Below, one piece after another: positions 22,116 to 31,399 of a stretch of DNA of 38,315 nt. The DNA is from Davidsoniella eucalypti. Taxonomy: Eukaryota; Ascomycota; Sordariomycetes; Microascales; Ceratocystidaceae. The position numbers were made by a program, and so were the translations under genes. The notes beneath the pieces were generated by a model. That model was given only the letters and a program-made list of their open reading frames with translations. It ran no database searches and had not been told where the DNA came from. Position 1 is the first letter of the stretch. Every line of letters starts with the position of its first letter. The stretch covers positions 1 to 38,315 of the forward strand of contig RMBW01000179.1 in the NCBI GenBank assembly GCA_004009845.1, read 5' to 3'.

Positions 22116-22581
22116 TGTAATGGACAGGCAGGCAGGAGTTCAAAGGGAAACAAGTGATCACTAGGCGAGTAATCACGCGATGATGTTTTTGGTTTTTTTC
22201 AGGATATCAGAAATAAACAGAATAATAAATTAAGTAAAGTGGAACTAGATCAGGACAGGAGCAGGAGCAAAGATAAGAACAAGAATAGGAACAAGAAGAG
22301 GAGGTTGCACTAGGAGGTCAGGTACACAGAGAGTTGTAAGCTTGGAGGGGAAAGGAAAGAAGAGAACAGGAAAGGAAGAAACAAGCAAGATATTTATGTT
22401 AAACCGAGAGAGGAAGAAAACAGAAGGATCTGGTCTACGGACAGAAGTGAGGCAATGCTGTGTTGGCTGTGTATCAAGTCTAGCCTCAATGCAGGAATTG
22501 TTGCCACCGGAATCGGAAAGGTGAGGCTGTATATCAAGTCTAAGCCTCATGCGGAGGGTCTGCGAGTGTTATTTCATAACA
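22116..22581 (-). mobile_element. LTR (466 bp), opposite orientation, no matching target duplication
   Basis: Same element as 18044-18509 (TGTTATG...CATTACA on the minus strand). Flanks differ: ATATG on the TLH side and CTAAC on the dioxygenase side. A simple insertion would give identical 5-bp flanks, so this LTR sits at a recombination junction. It supplies the last codons and stop of the left TLH copy. Confidence 0.9.
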
Positions 22582-25500
22582 CATATATCACACAGCTCAG
22601 CACCAACAATGTCATTACATGACTCATCTGTAATGCCATCCATGAATCGACCAATGATCTTCCGACGACACTCACTTGTTGAAACAAATGACTCCATCTC
22701 AGCTCGGTTGGCTTGTTCAATAAAGCTACTATGCTCCTTCTCCCAACTCGGCTTCCCATTGTACACAATGATCGACTGCACTACATCACCTGGCCGTCGA
22801 CCTCCTCGTCCTGTCTGCTGCACAAAATCCACAAGCCCATATGGCTGCTCCGCATGAATCACTGCTGTGATTCCTTCAACATCAATACCCGTACCCAAAC
22901 TTGTCGTGGCTGAGATCCAACGATGTCCGCGACCCTCCACCCACTTTGACAGAGCCTCTTCACGCTTGCTATTCTCCATGAAGCTATGATAGAAGTCACA
23001 GCCCAGCTGCTTGGCTAGGAACTCGCACTTTGCTCTAGAACGGCAATAAATCACTCCCTTCTGCTGACCAGACATCGATGTCGAAAGCGGTTTGACGATC
23101 TCTATGACTCTTTTCTCGACTGCATAGCCGCCGGGCTTGACTTGATCAACTTTATACCGACAATTAAGCTTCGTGGTACGGGCCCGGATTGTTACAGCAG
23201 CCTCCACCAGCATCTGCTTTCGGAACCAATCCTCGAGAACCGTCGGCAGTGTGGCCGTCAGCAATATCAACGGACAGTTATACCGGTTCAAGCTCTTCAG
23301 TTCACCTAGCTTTCCTCGGTACCCGATATCCATGATGATGGTATGGCATTCGTCAATAAAAATCCGTTGAAGCAAGCCAGTACATAGCAATCCGTCTGCA
23401 TAAGCAGAAAACTCTCCCGCGGTGATGGTATCGGCGCTCACTATCACCAGCCGGGCTGCTCGCGGTAGACCCTCTCGCCCAGCATGCAAAGACGATTCGA
23501 AACGGATGCAGTCAACTCCCATAGCCACTGCTCGAGTAAATAGATCCTCCATGAGCGCTACAAATGGGACGACTACTATGCTGACTCCGCCGCTTTGCAT
23601 AGTAGCCGGTAGCATGAACAAGATGCTCTTACCGCCTCCAGTTGGGAGTACGCTGATGAGTGACTCGCCATCCTGTAGAGCCAATATCTCCCGCATGCTT
23701 TCTCGTTGCTCGGCGCTGCGCCATGTCGCATCGGGTCCAAGCAAAGTGCGCAAGCCGGTCTGCATCTCTTGGTTCACATTGACTTTAGCCGTTCTCACCG
23801 GCAACTTGCACCGGATCCGCTTTTTGCTGCTTGTGTCGGTCTGGCGTTTGGTCTCACACTCGGCTTCTTGATCTGGTCGCTTCCGTTTCCCGTTCTGGGA
23901 CTCGTCTCCTTCGAGAAATTGATGCCACAACCGACTGATCTCTTTGAATGAAGCAATCATCTCTGGCTGTAGCTTGCCGGGGAATCCAATGTGAACCGCA
24001 TAATGTTGTCGGGCAACACGGCTGCCATGTGTTGATGCAAGATCCCATATGATATTCCAGCTTCCACCGCAGTGTACTGGTTCTCCGGTAATGGGATCAA
24101 CTTCAATGTCGTCGTCGTCTGCGTCGTCGTCGTCTACACGAGTCTCGATCTGGTTCAGTACAAGCCCGCGAATATGCCGGCCCAACTCAATGGCCACCAC
24201 GCGGTATCTTCCTACGCCTAACCTCACGCCGGTAGCCGTCTGAAATACCCGTGCTAGCTTCTGACTAAGTCGGTCCGTATCCCATACAGTAGAGCTGCCG
24301 TCGTGCCACATGAACTCTAATTGCTCGTCGTTTGCCTTGGCCAAGTTACATTTAGACCGGAGTACTCGTTCCACGGGGATCAGCCAAGCGATGTAAGCCA
24401 CTACCATTTGGCCAATATTCTCTGGCAAAAACCGAGCAACCTTGCGTGAGTTATCCCGGATGGCCTTCATCTTGTCTCGGTCCGTGACAATCATCACTTG
24501 TCCGTCAAACACAAACACATTGCGCATCAGCTGCCATGAATCACAGTGACGCAGCGTCATAAGCTCCGGCCCTCTTCCGGGTAACCCACCCCATACATGG
24601 ACGAGTAGCATGAGCACCTCTCGGAACATTCTGAGCCGGCGTAGCCAGCGGTTGGTGCCATCTATTTTGAATACATGTCTGCTGGAATCCCAAATCGATG
24701 TGGACAGCTGCCTTATCACCAAAGATGGTCCGGGCTCAAGCCATTTGTTGTCCGTGTTCGTGGCGAAAGACTGGCCGGCTCCAAGCCGGACCATGTTATC
24801 AGCAAGCAGCTTAAGATCAATCTTCGGCTTCATCTTTTGCCATGAGTCTCCCAGTAGTAAAGCTAGTAAGTTCTGTGCCTCAACTACCTGCTCTCTAGCC
24901 GCTCTTGTGAAGTCTTGGATCATGATACGTTCTCCATTATGAAACAAAGACTCGCCATCCTCAGCCCAACGAACAGACGGCTGTCCGCCCATGCGTGACC
25001 GCCAGCCCTTTCCGTATGCCATCCAGCCGATGATAGTGCTGATGACAGTATATGAGCCAGTGCACATCCAAACTGCATGCTGCTCCCGGAATTCCTTCAC
25101 CGACTCAATATCACCTTCGTCGCTACTCCGGGGTTTGCTGTCGAATACGGACTCAAGGAAAAACAGTCTTGACCACCACAAGATAGCAGCCAACAGTCCA
25201 GTATATAAGTGCGGCTCGGTATAACCAAGCGGCTGTAAGCGAATGCCTAGAGCTGCACAGAAGCACAGAAGCGAGCTCGAGTATATGTGCCCACCAACCA
25301 GAGTCTTGATCGAAGCTACCATGAACGAAAAGACAGCTCTGTCAAGCTCCTTGTAGACATTATCATGAAGTCGGCCGTCTTCTATAGTTTCGTCTTCGTC
25401 GTCATGATCTTCGTTCCGATGATATCTAACATGATTTCGATTGATGTTGATGCTCTTCTCAAGCTCCTGTACGACAGTGCACAGCAGATTCCACTGCTCA

Positions 25501-26459
25501 TCCGTGAACTTAACAGCCAATTGCTTCATGGCCTCGTCTCGTCCAATGCGGTGTGCTCGCCAGCACAAGCCCAAGTATCGTTGTCCCACAGTTCGGTATT
25601 TGGCCATCGACGCTTCTTTGCCTTTCAGTCCAAATGGCATTCCGTTGGGAGCAGTAGTCATGATACTGCCGAGCCATTGAAGTGTTTCGGTTGGCACGCT
25701 ATCTAATCGCCAGCTGCATCGTTGGATCTCACGATCAAAGCTCTCCCCGAGACGGAGCAGCATATTTCGTTCATGCACAGCCTGTTCGGTTTGTTGGTGG
25801 ACTTGCTGGGCTTTAGCATTCTTGGCTTGAATCCATTCGGCAGCCTCATAGATTTTTATCAAATCACGCGACTCAAAGTGCTTTACCCATTGTAGCCTTT
25901 TTACCCACGACGAGTCTCGGTCCATATCTTCCTTCAGGTCTCCTTTCCGAAGTCGTTCGGCATCCTCAGAAGCTAGCATGGCCTCACAGTCGGCTAACAT
26001 GAGCTCCATTGGGTTGGTGCTTGTCTGTTTAGCTAGCCCGGCGTCGAAATTGGCTGCGCCATCACTGACAATCCAGTATCGGGCAAGGTTCCGGTCCATC
26101 CAAGTCTGTAATAGTACAATCTTCGACTTGGGGTCTAGAGATGTATGCCCTACGTCTTTCCAGTGGCGAGTGATATTGTCCTTGCATGTTGTGAGATATC
26201 GGCACATAGAACAACTGTATCCGCGGCGGACAGCAAGTCGTTTGATAGCTGGACTTCCATCGGGGGGGAGAGCATGCACTTTTGGATCAGCTAAATCTTG
26301 AGTGCCATAGTAATCGATGATATTTTTGATAGTCTCTCCTTTTACTTTGTGCTTGCCACGAAAGTGTGTTTCAATGCTCTTTCCTGGGCGAATTGCTGCC
26401 TTACACGGGAGGCAAATGAGGAGTTGATGTTCTTCGTTAAGCTCAACAAAGTCTTCCAT
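22569..26459 (-). CDS. RecQ-type helicase, telomere-linked helicase-like, C-terminus cut by LTR
   Basis: Open frame of 1296 residues. Two C2H2-type fingers at the N-terminus (C16, C19, H32, H37 and C83, C86, H99, H105), as in the OrsD/DUF3505-type region. A long middle region contains a tyrosine-recombinase-like pattern (R629, K663/K665, R753, H811, Y820) and an acidic run DDDDADDDD (about 770). The RecQ motor follows: Walker A PTGGGKS (K944), DECH box (1036-1039), LTATLP, and motif VI QQTGRGGR (1214-1221). The RecQ zinc ligands C1264, C1281, C1290 and C1293 close it. The LTR insertion lies inside the codon of C1293 and happens to restore a cysteine, adding only three more residues (VMK counted with it) before the stop. 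About 230 C-terminal residues present in the right copy are missing. Expected role: 3'-5' DNA unwinding in the nucleus, associated with chromosome ends in relatives. The helicase call is firm; subtelomeric location is inferred. Confidence 0.93.
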   Translation of the reverse strand: MEDFVELNEEHQLLICLPCKAAIRPGKSIETHFRGKHKVKGETIKNIIDYYGTQDLADPKVHALPPDGSPAIKRLAVRRGYSCSMCRYLTTCKDNITRHWKDVGHTSLDPKSKIVLLQTWMDRNLARYWIVSDGAANFDAGLAKQTSTNPMELMLADCEAMLASEDAERLRKGDLKEDMDRDSSWVKRLQWVKHFESRDLIKIYEAAEWIQAKNAKAQQVHQQTEQAVHERNMLLRLGESFDREIQRCSWRLDSVPTETLQWLGSIMTTAPNGMPFGLKGKEASMAKYRTVGQRYLGLCWRAHRIGRDEAMKQLAVKFTDEQWNLLCTVVQELEKSININRNHVRYHRNEDHDDEDETIEDGRLHDNVYKELDRAVFSFMVASIKTLVGGHIYSSSLLCFCAALGIRLQPLGYTEPHLYTGLLAAILWWSRLFFLESVFDSKPRSSDEGDIESVKEFREQHAVWMCTGSYTVISTIIGWMAYGKGWRSRMGGQPSVRWAEDGESLFHNGERIMIQDFTRAAREQVVEAQNLLALLLGDSWQKMKPKIDLKLLADNMVRLGAGQSFATNTDNKWLEPGPSLVIRQLSTSIWDSSRHVFKIDGTNRWLRRLRMFREVLMLLVHVWGGLPGRGPELMTLRHCDSWQLMRNVFVFDGQVMIVTDRDKMKAIRDNSRKVARFLPENIGQMVVAYIAWLIPVERVLRSKCNLAKANDEQLEFMWHDGSSTVWDTDRLSQKLARVFQTATGVRLGVGRYRVVAIELGRHIRGLVLNQIETRVDDDDADDDDIEVDPITGEPVHCGGSWNIIWDLASTHGSRVARQHYAVHIGFPGKLQPEMIASFKEISRLWHQFLEGDESQNGKRKRPDQEAECETKRQTDTSSKKRIRCKLPVRTAKVNVNQEMQTGLRTLLGPDATWRSAEQRESMREILALQDGESLISVLPTGGGKSILFMLPATMQSGGVSIVVVPFVALMEDLFTRAVAMGVDCIRFESSLHAGREGLPRAARLVIVSADTITAGEFSAYADGLLCTGLLQRIFIDECHTIIMDIGYRGKLGELKSLNRYNCPLILLTATLPTVLEDWFRKQMLVEAAVTIRARTTKLNCRYKVDQVKPGGYAVEKRVIEIVKPLSTSMSGQQKGVIYCRSRAKCEFLAKQLGCDFYHSFMENSKREEALSKWVEGRGHRWISATTSLGTGIDVEGITAVIHAEQPYGLVDFVQQTGRGGRRPGDVVQSIIVYNGKPSWEKEHSSFIEQANRAEMESFVSTSECRRKIIGRFMDGITDESCNDIVGAELCDICVMK

Positions 26460-27060
26460 GACTTCTGATGATTTAAAATCGAGTGTAAATAATGCAGTGG
26501 AATAACAGTGGATATGGCTATATCAAGATAAAAAATATTAATGCTTAGTTAAAACTATGTAGTGAGTCAGGATCACAAACTTACATTTATTAGTTTGAGG
26601 AATAAGAATTGATTCAATTTGAGATTGTTGTTGATTGCAATTATCAAGGTACTAAAGTGAGTAAAGTGTACACTTTGAAATACAAGAATCAAGATATACA
26701 AAGTTATAATTGACTTTGTCGTCATATGTTATAAATACAAACAAGACTTTACTCCTGACCTTATCGATGTGGTTTCTTATTTTGTGGCTGGCTATTTGGA
26801 GGCAGCGGTGTAGCTAGAGTGACAGTCAATGAATAGTAATTATAGCGTAGTTGTGGCAAGAGACGCTTGCAAGTATGGTTATCGTTAAAGTATAATAGAT
26901 CGTGTTTAGTCCCTAAAACCCCATAATAGCCGCAAAAAAGCAGCGAACTTTATTTATACTAAAAGCAATTCAATTTAAATAAATAACAGCCCTACATTCA
27001 TTGTTTGTGTAGTGAATTATGTACAGAACAGTTGCATATAGATACAATATATTGTTCTCT
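26460..27060 (-). promoter_or_regulatory. TLH upstream region, left arm
   Basis: Reverse complement of 30799-31399 and homologous to 10800-11342. AT-rich, with GCCACAAAATAAGAAACCAC and TCAGAAGTCATGG near the start codon in all copies. Probably promoter and 5' leader. Confidence 0.65.
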
Positions 27061-27119
27061 TACTTATCTTTCGATCTTATATGATTTACTCGTTATTAGA
27101 AATCACTAATTATTCTACT

Positions 27120-27545
27120 AATAGTTTTGCACTGAAGTAAATGTGAAACTTTACCTATATATTGAAATCTTTATCTCATATTTCAACTTATACTACATCC
27201 CCTTGTGCATTTTTCCACATGCTATTCTTCTAGAATTACTACAGACAAATATCTCTTTACCCAATGAAGTCTTGTTTTTTCTGTGCCATAATTTTAGTTG
27301 CACTGTTAAACAACCTTCAAGTTGTTAGTAAAATCTAGGGACTTCATTTCCATTACATGCTCATTTCTATCTACACGAAAGTTCAGATCTACTCAACAAA
27401 TCTATAAACTTGAATTTACCCTCCCAAACTTTCATTTTAATTTGATTGAAGCCCCTATAACACACTATTTATTCCTTACTCAAAAGAAACTGCTGTTAAC
27501 TAGTCAGTGTTATCGTTGTTATGAGTTTTAGTCATTTGTACCATG
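27120..27545 (+). repeat. segment E, copy in left arm
   Basis: Begins near AGTTTTGCACTGAAG and includes CTATATATTGAAATCTTTAT and CAACCTTCAAGTTGTTAGT. Shared with 15420-15675 (same strand), and with 7309-7505 and 37690-38100 (opposite strand). Mirror copy at 30314-30739. Nature unknown; it could be an LTR part or a short non-autonomous element. Confidence 0.6.
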
Positions 27546-27639
27546 TTTCTAAGTCTCGATAACCCTTCCAACCCCTTACAATGATATCCTGTTTTTCTAT
27601 CTCACCTATCGAATGTGGACTACCACCTTCGCCTATACC

Positions 27640-28062
27640 ACGCAAACTTTACAGATTCATGTTCTTGTGGAAAAAAGAAGGTCCCACTACACCTTCTTCT
27701 GCTGGGGGTAAACGTCTGTCAAAGGTTTTCTCATGAAGACCGTTTCACATCACCATAGACAATACCCTATCCACAACAAGGAGTCATTGATTTCTGCAAA
27801 TTCGTCAAGGAGACAAACTTCTTTGTAGATATGCCCCTAATCTAGGAGGACTAAGGGGAAAAGCTTACCCAGGTTAGCACTACTCCTATCCCTCCGACCT
27901 CCTCATCGAATATCTTTGATCCGTTGCATTGCTCGTTTCTATTTTCTATCTTCTATTTTTCTTTTGTAATTTTCTAGACCTCTGTTAGCACGGTTCTTCA
28001 AGGGCCATTAGGGTCGAATTCGCGTGATCCACATAAAGACGTAAAATGATAATTAAATAAAT
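27640..28062 (+). mobile_element. non-LTR retroelement 3' end, copy C (left arm)
   Basis: About 420 bp homologous to 17557-18043, ending GATCCACATAAAGACGTAAA then ATTAAATAAAT. Near its 3' end, GTTAGCACGGTTC and GGGTCGAATTCGC resemble the A and B boxes of a tRNA promoter at plausible spacing, so a SINE is possible. The inverted-repeat arm ends exactly in its tail. Confidence 0.7.
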
Positions 28063-28280
28063 ACTACCCAAATGAAGCTTGTGCAGTTCTTCCACCACTA
28101 ATATGACACTACGTAATTAACACATAATTCTACTACCATCATGTTCTGATGATGATGATGATTTTATTTATAGTCTAGAGATTTATCTAAGCTCCTTTTC
28201 GACTCCGGGCGAGGCCGTGTTTTCTGGCACCAATTTTCTATGTTCCTAGTATCCGGGACTGCTCAGACTAGTCTGACATC
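28063..28280 (-). mobile_element. LTR-retrotransposon leader fragment in spacer
   Basis: Minus strand reads from GGAACATAGAAAA and TTGGTGCCAGAAAACACGG (28245-28220) through GGAGTCGAAAAGGAGC to an ATCATCATCATC run near 28150. Same block as 9371-9467 and 36500-36603; also shares GTCTGAGCAGTCCCGGATAC with 36480-36500. Confidence 0.55.
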
Positions 28281-28539
28281 CATCCCTTTTACAGAAGTAA
28301 CACCTACCATAATGTTCTATCAAAGACTTCTTCTTAATTTGCAAACTCGTATCTTGTTTATTGTAGATAATCCTTATGTGTATTGCAATTAATATATATA
28401 TTATCTATTCTGAAACCGGTCGAGGGCGAGGAGAGGCTGATAACAGTCTACTATCAACCCCTAACGGGGAAGGGTGCTTACCTGCCATACCTTAAGATCA
28501 TATGTAAGGTATCGAGTAACATGTGTTGACATTCGCAGC
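28281..28539. other. spacer sequence, hairpin only
   Basis: ATACCTTA and TAAGGTAT at about 28487-28512 form a perfect 8-bp stem with a 10-base loop. No coding signal. Confidence 0.35.
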
Positions 28540-28921
28540 TGGTCATTAAAGCTATTTAGCACTTGGTGCTGGACTGTGATATGTGGCTTGAGCAGAGACA
28601 CGAGTTGAGAGAAGTTTGCGATGGAGAGATAAAAATCGAAAATCTATTTAGCAAGGCAAGCATTGCTAGTATTTCTGAAAAGAACAGGCATTTCAGGGAA
28701 ACAATGGGGACGATTTTGGGAGGAACAGGTGGCCAACGATGGTATTGCCGGTGAGGATGAACCAATCGCACTTCTTGGTGAAGATTGGTGTTGTTGGTTC
28801 TTTTATGTTTCGGTTGGTTACGTTTATCTGTGTTACATCTGCTTTGTGTTACGTCTGTCATTATTTACTGGTTATATTTGTTGCTCCATAAAAAAAGAAA
28901 GAAGAAAAAAAAGAAAAAAAG
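28540..28921 (+). pseudogene. possible LINE ORF2 C-terminal end with poly(A)-like tail
   Basis: A frame with HLVLDCDMWLEQRHELREVC looks like the cysteine-bearing C-terminal region of Tad1-type ORF2 (H..L..C pattern), followed by stops and an A-rich run at 28889-28921. This would be a short, 5'-truncated LINE insertion. The similarity is weak. Confidence 0.35.
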
Positions 28922-28929
28922 GGATTTTA

Positions 28930-29171
28930 CGAAGTACTGGAATAAATTTAATAGGCCAAATGCACTAGCAAGGGCAAGTACTAATGAAGCACTAAGGAAT
29001 GCACAAGAATTTGTATTAGTCAGATAAAGCAAGATGTAGAAAATGTTACTAAATACGCCAAGTACTATCACAATAAACAGTGAAGGCGACGTTGAAGACC
29101 GCCTTGGAGATAAGATTGAAGAATTGGTTAAGCATAGTTTTATATGAATAATGTATAGTATTAAGTATGCG
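28930..29171 (+). pseudogene. retroelement pol-like fragment in spacer
   Basis: Homologous to 9101-9360 (KYAKYYHNKQ against FKYYDNKHSANE) and ending with the same AATAATGTATAGTATTAAGT block found after the TLH stop at 35040. Broken frames. Confidence 0.45.
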
Positions 29172-29791
29172 ACCACAGAACGGTTCAAAAGTGTCTTGTT
29201 TTTTCAACATTTGAGGCAATTTAAGGATATTTGTTCATTATGAAAATATCGAGGTACGATTTAAACTTAGGTGAGTTTCTGACTATTAGTTACACCTAAA
29301 TATAGCTCGACTCTTGACCCCCAATTTTACATATTTTATAGCATTGTAGAACTCTTTGTTTGTATGGTTTTGCTCTCTCTTGATCATGTAAATGGATGCT
29401 ATCTTAGAAACCGTGCAAGATATGATAGCCATATTGTCTAATAAGGCCAACGACCCTCTTTTAGACTATCATTTTCATCACTTAGAGACTTCCGGGTTGA
29501 GACATACACTTTTGACATCCAGATACAGACTAGAAACGGTTGTTCAAGAACGAGGCAAACAAACCGAAAAATGTTTAAAAAAAAAAAGAAAAAAGAGAGA
29601 TTGAGGCGTTCGGAAAAGGCAAGTAGTGTTTTGCATTGGTATCTTTTTTAATTTTTTAATTTCAAGATGAAGGGTACCTAGCCGACTCAAAGATAAATTA
29701 AAATTTATAGATTAAAGCAAAGTCGTAAATAAAGAAGAAGATGATGATTTTATATACAACTACTTTAGAGATTATTCAAGAGCTAGGTCAT
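29172..29791 (-). repeat. 620-bp retroelement segment, inverted partner of 20766-21382
   Basis: See 20766-21382. This copy has a longer A-run near 29577-29595. Its plus-strand frame at 29392-29604 is an isolated fragment without recognised domains. Confidence 0.65.
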
Positions 29792-29796
29792 ACATG

Positions 29797-30219
29797 ATTT
29801 ATTTAATTATCATTTTACGTCTTTATGTGGATCACGCGAATTCGACCCTAATGGCCCTTGAAGAACCGTGCTAACAGAGGTCTAGAAAATTACAAAAGAA
29901 AAATAGAAGATAGAAAATAGAAACGAGCAATGCAACGGATCAAAGATATTCGATGAGGAGGTCGGAGGGATAGGAGTAGTGCTAACCTGGGTAAGCTTTT
30001 CCCCTTAGTCCTCCTAGATTAGGGGCATATCTACAAAGAAGTTTGTCTCCTTGACGAATTTGCAGAAATCAATGACTCCTTGTTGTGGATAGGGTATTGT
30101 CTATGGTGATGTGAAACGGTCTTCATGAGAAAACCTTTGACAGACGTTTACCCCCAGCAGAAGAAGGTGTAGTGGGACCTTCTTTTTTCCACAAGAACAT
30201 GAATCTGTAAAGTTTGCGT
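29797..30219 (-). mobile_element. non-LTR retroelement 3' end, copy C mirror (right arm)
   Basis: Reverse complement of 27640-28062, duplicated with the arm, not an independent insertion. Confidence 0.7.
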
Positions 30220-30313
30220 GGTATAGGCGAAGGTGGTAGTCCACATTCGATAGGTGAGATAGAAAAACAGGATATCATTGTAAGGGGTTGGAAGGGTTAT
30301 CGAGACTTAGAAA

Positions 30314-30739
30314 CATGGTACAAATGACTAAAACTCATAACAACGATAACACTGACTAGTTAACAGCAGTTTCTTTTGAGTAAGGAATAAATAGTGTGTT
30401 ATAGGGGCTTCAATCAAATTAAAATGAAAGTTTGGGAGGGTAAATTCAAGTTTATAGATTTGTTGAGTAGATCTGAACTTTCGTGTAGATAGAAATGAGC
30501 ATGTAATGGAAATGAAGTCCCTAGATTTTACTAACAACTTGAAGGTTGTTTAACAGTGCAACTAAAATTATGGCACAGAAAAAACAAGACTTCATTGGGT
30601 AAAGAGATATTTGTCTGTAGTAATTCTAGAAGAATAGCATGTGGAAAAATGCACAAGGGGATGTAGTATAAGTTGAAATATGAGATAAAGATTTCAATAT
30701 ATAGGTAAAGTTTCACATTTACTTCAGTGCAAAACTATT
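30314..30739 (-). repeat. segment E, copy in right arm
   Basis: Reverse complement of 27120-27545, duplicated with the arm. Confidence 0.6.
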
Positions 30740-30798
30740 AGTAGAATAATTAGTGATTTCTAATAACGAGTAAATCATATAAGATCGAAAGATAAGTA

Positions 30799-31399
30799 AG
30801 AGAACAATATATTGTATCTATATGCAACTGTTCTGTACATAATTCACTACACAAACAATGAATGTAGGGCTGTTATTTATTTAAATTGAATTGCTTTTAG
30901 TATAAATAAAGTTCGCTGCTTTTTTGCGGCTATTATGGGGTTTTAGGGACTAAACACGATCTATTATACTTTAACGATAACCATACTTGCAAGCGTCTCT
31001 TGCCACAACTACGCTATAATTACTATTCATTGACTGTCACTCTAGCTACACCGCTGCCTCCAAATAGCCAGCCACAAAATAAGAAACCACATCGATAAGG
31101 TCAGGAGTAAAGTCTTGTTTGTATTTATAACATATGACGACAAAGTCAATTATAACTTTGTATATCTTGATTCTTGTATTTCAAAGTGTACACTTTACTC
31201 ACTTTAGTACCTTGATAATTGCAATCAACAACAATCTCAAATTGAATCAATTCTTATTCCTCAAACTAATAAATGTAAGTTTGTGATCCTGACTCACTAC
31301 ATAGTTTTAACTAAGCATTAATATTTTTTATCTTGATATAGCCATATCCACTGTTATTCCACTGCATTATTTACACTCGATTTTAAATCATCAGAAGTC
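30799..31399 (+). promoter_or_regulatory. TLH upstream region, right arm
   Basis: Mirror of 26460-27060. With it, the two TLH genes are divergent, both promoters facing the spacer. Confidence 0.65.

Larger units (their letters stand above)
22582..28062 (-). repeat. inverted repeat 2, left arm (5481 bp)
   Basis: Reverse complement of 29797-34307. Paired positions sum to 57859 from the inner end to about 26270, then 57858 (one-base difference in a G/C run), then 56889 after a 969-bp deletion in the right arm. Outer end is the LTR, inner end the tail of a non-LTR element. Confidence 0.97.

Noticed and set aside
25287..25706. Frames of 139, 149 and 110 codons on the plus strand over the TLH gene, with mirror copies in the other arm
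   Set aside because: They overlap the TLH coding sequence antisense and appear twice only because the gene is duplicated.
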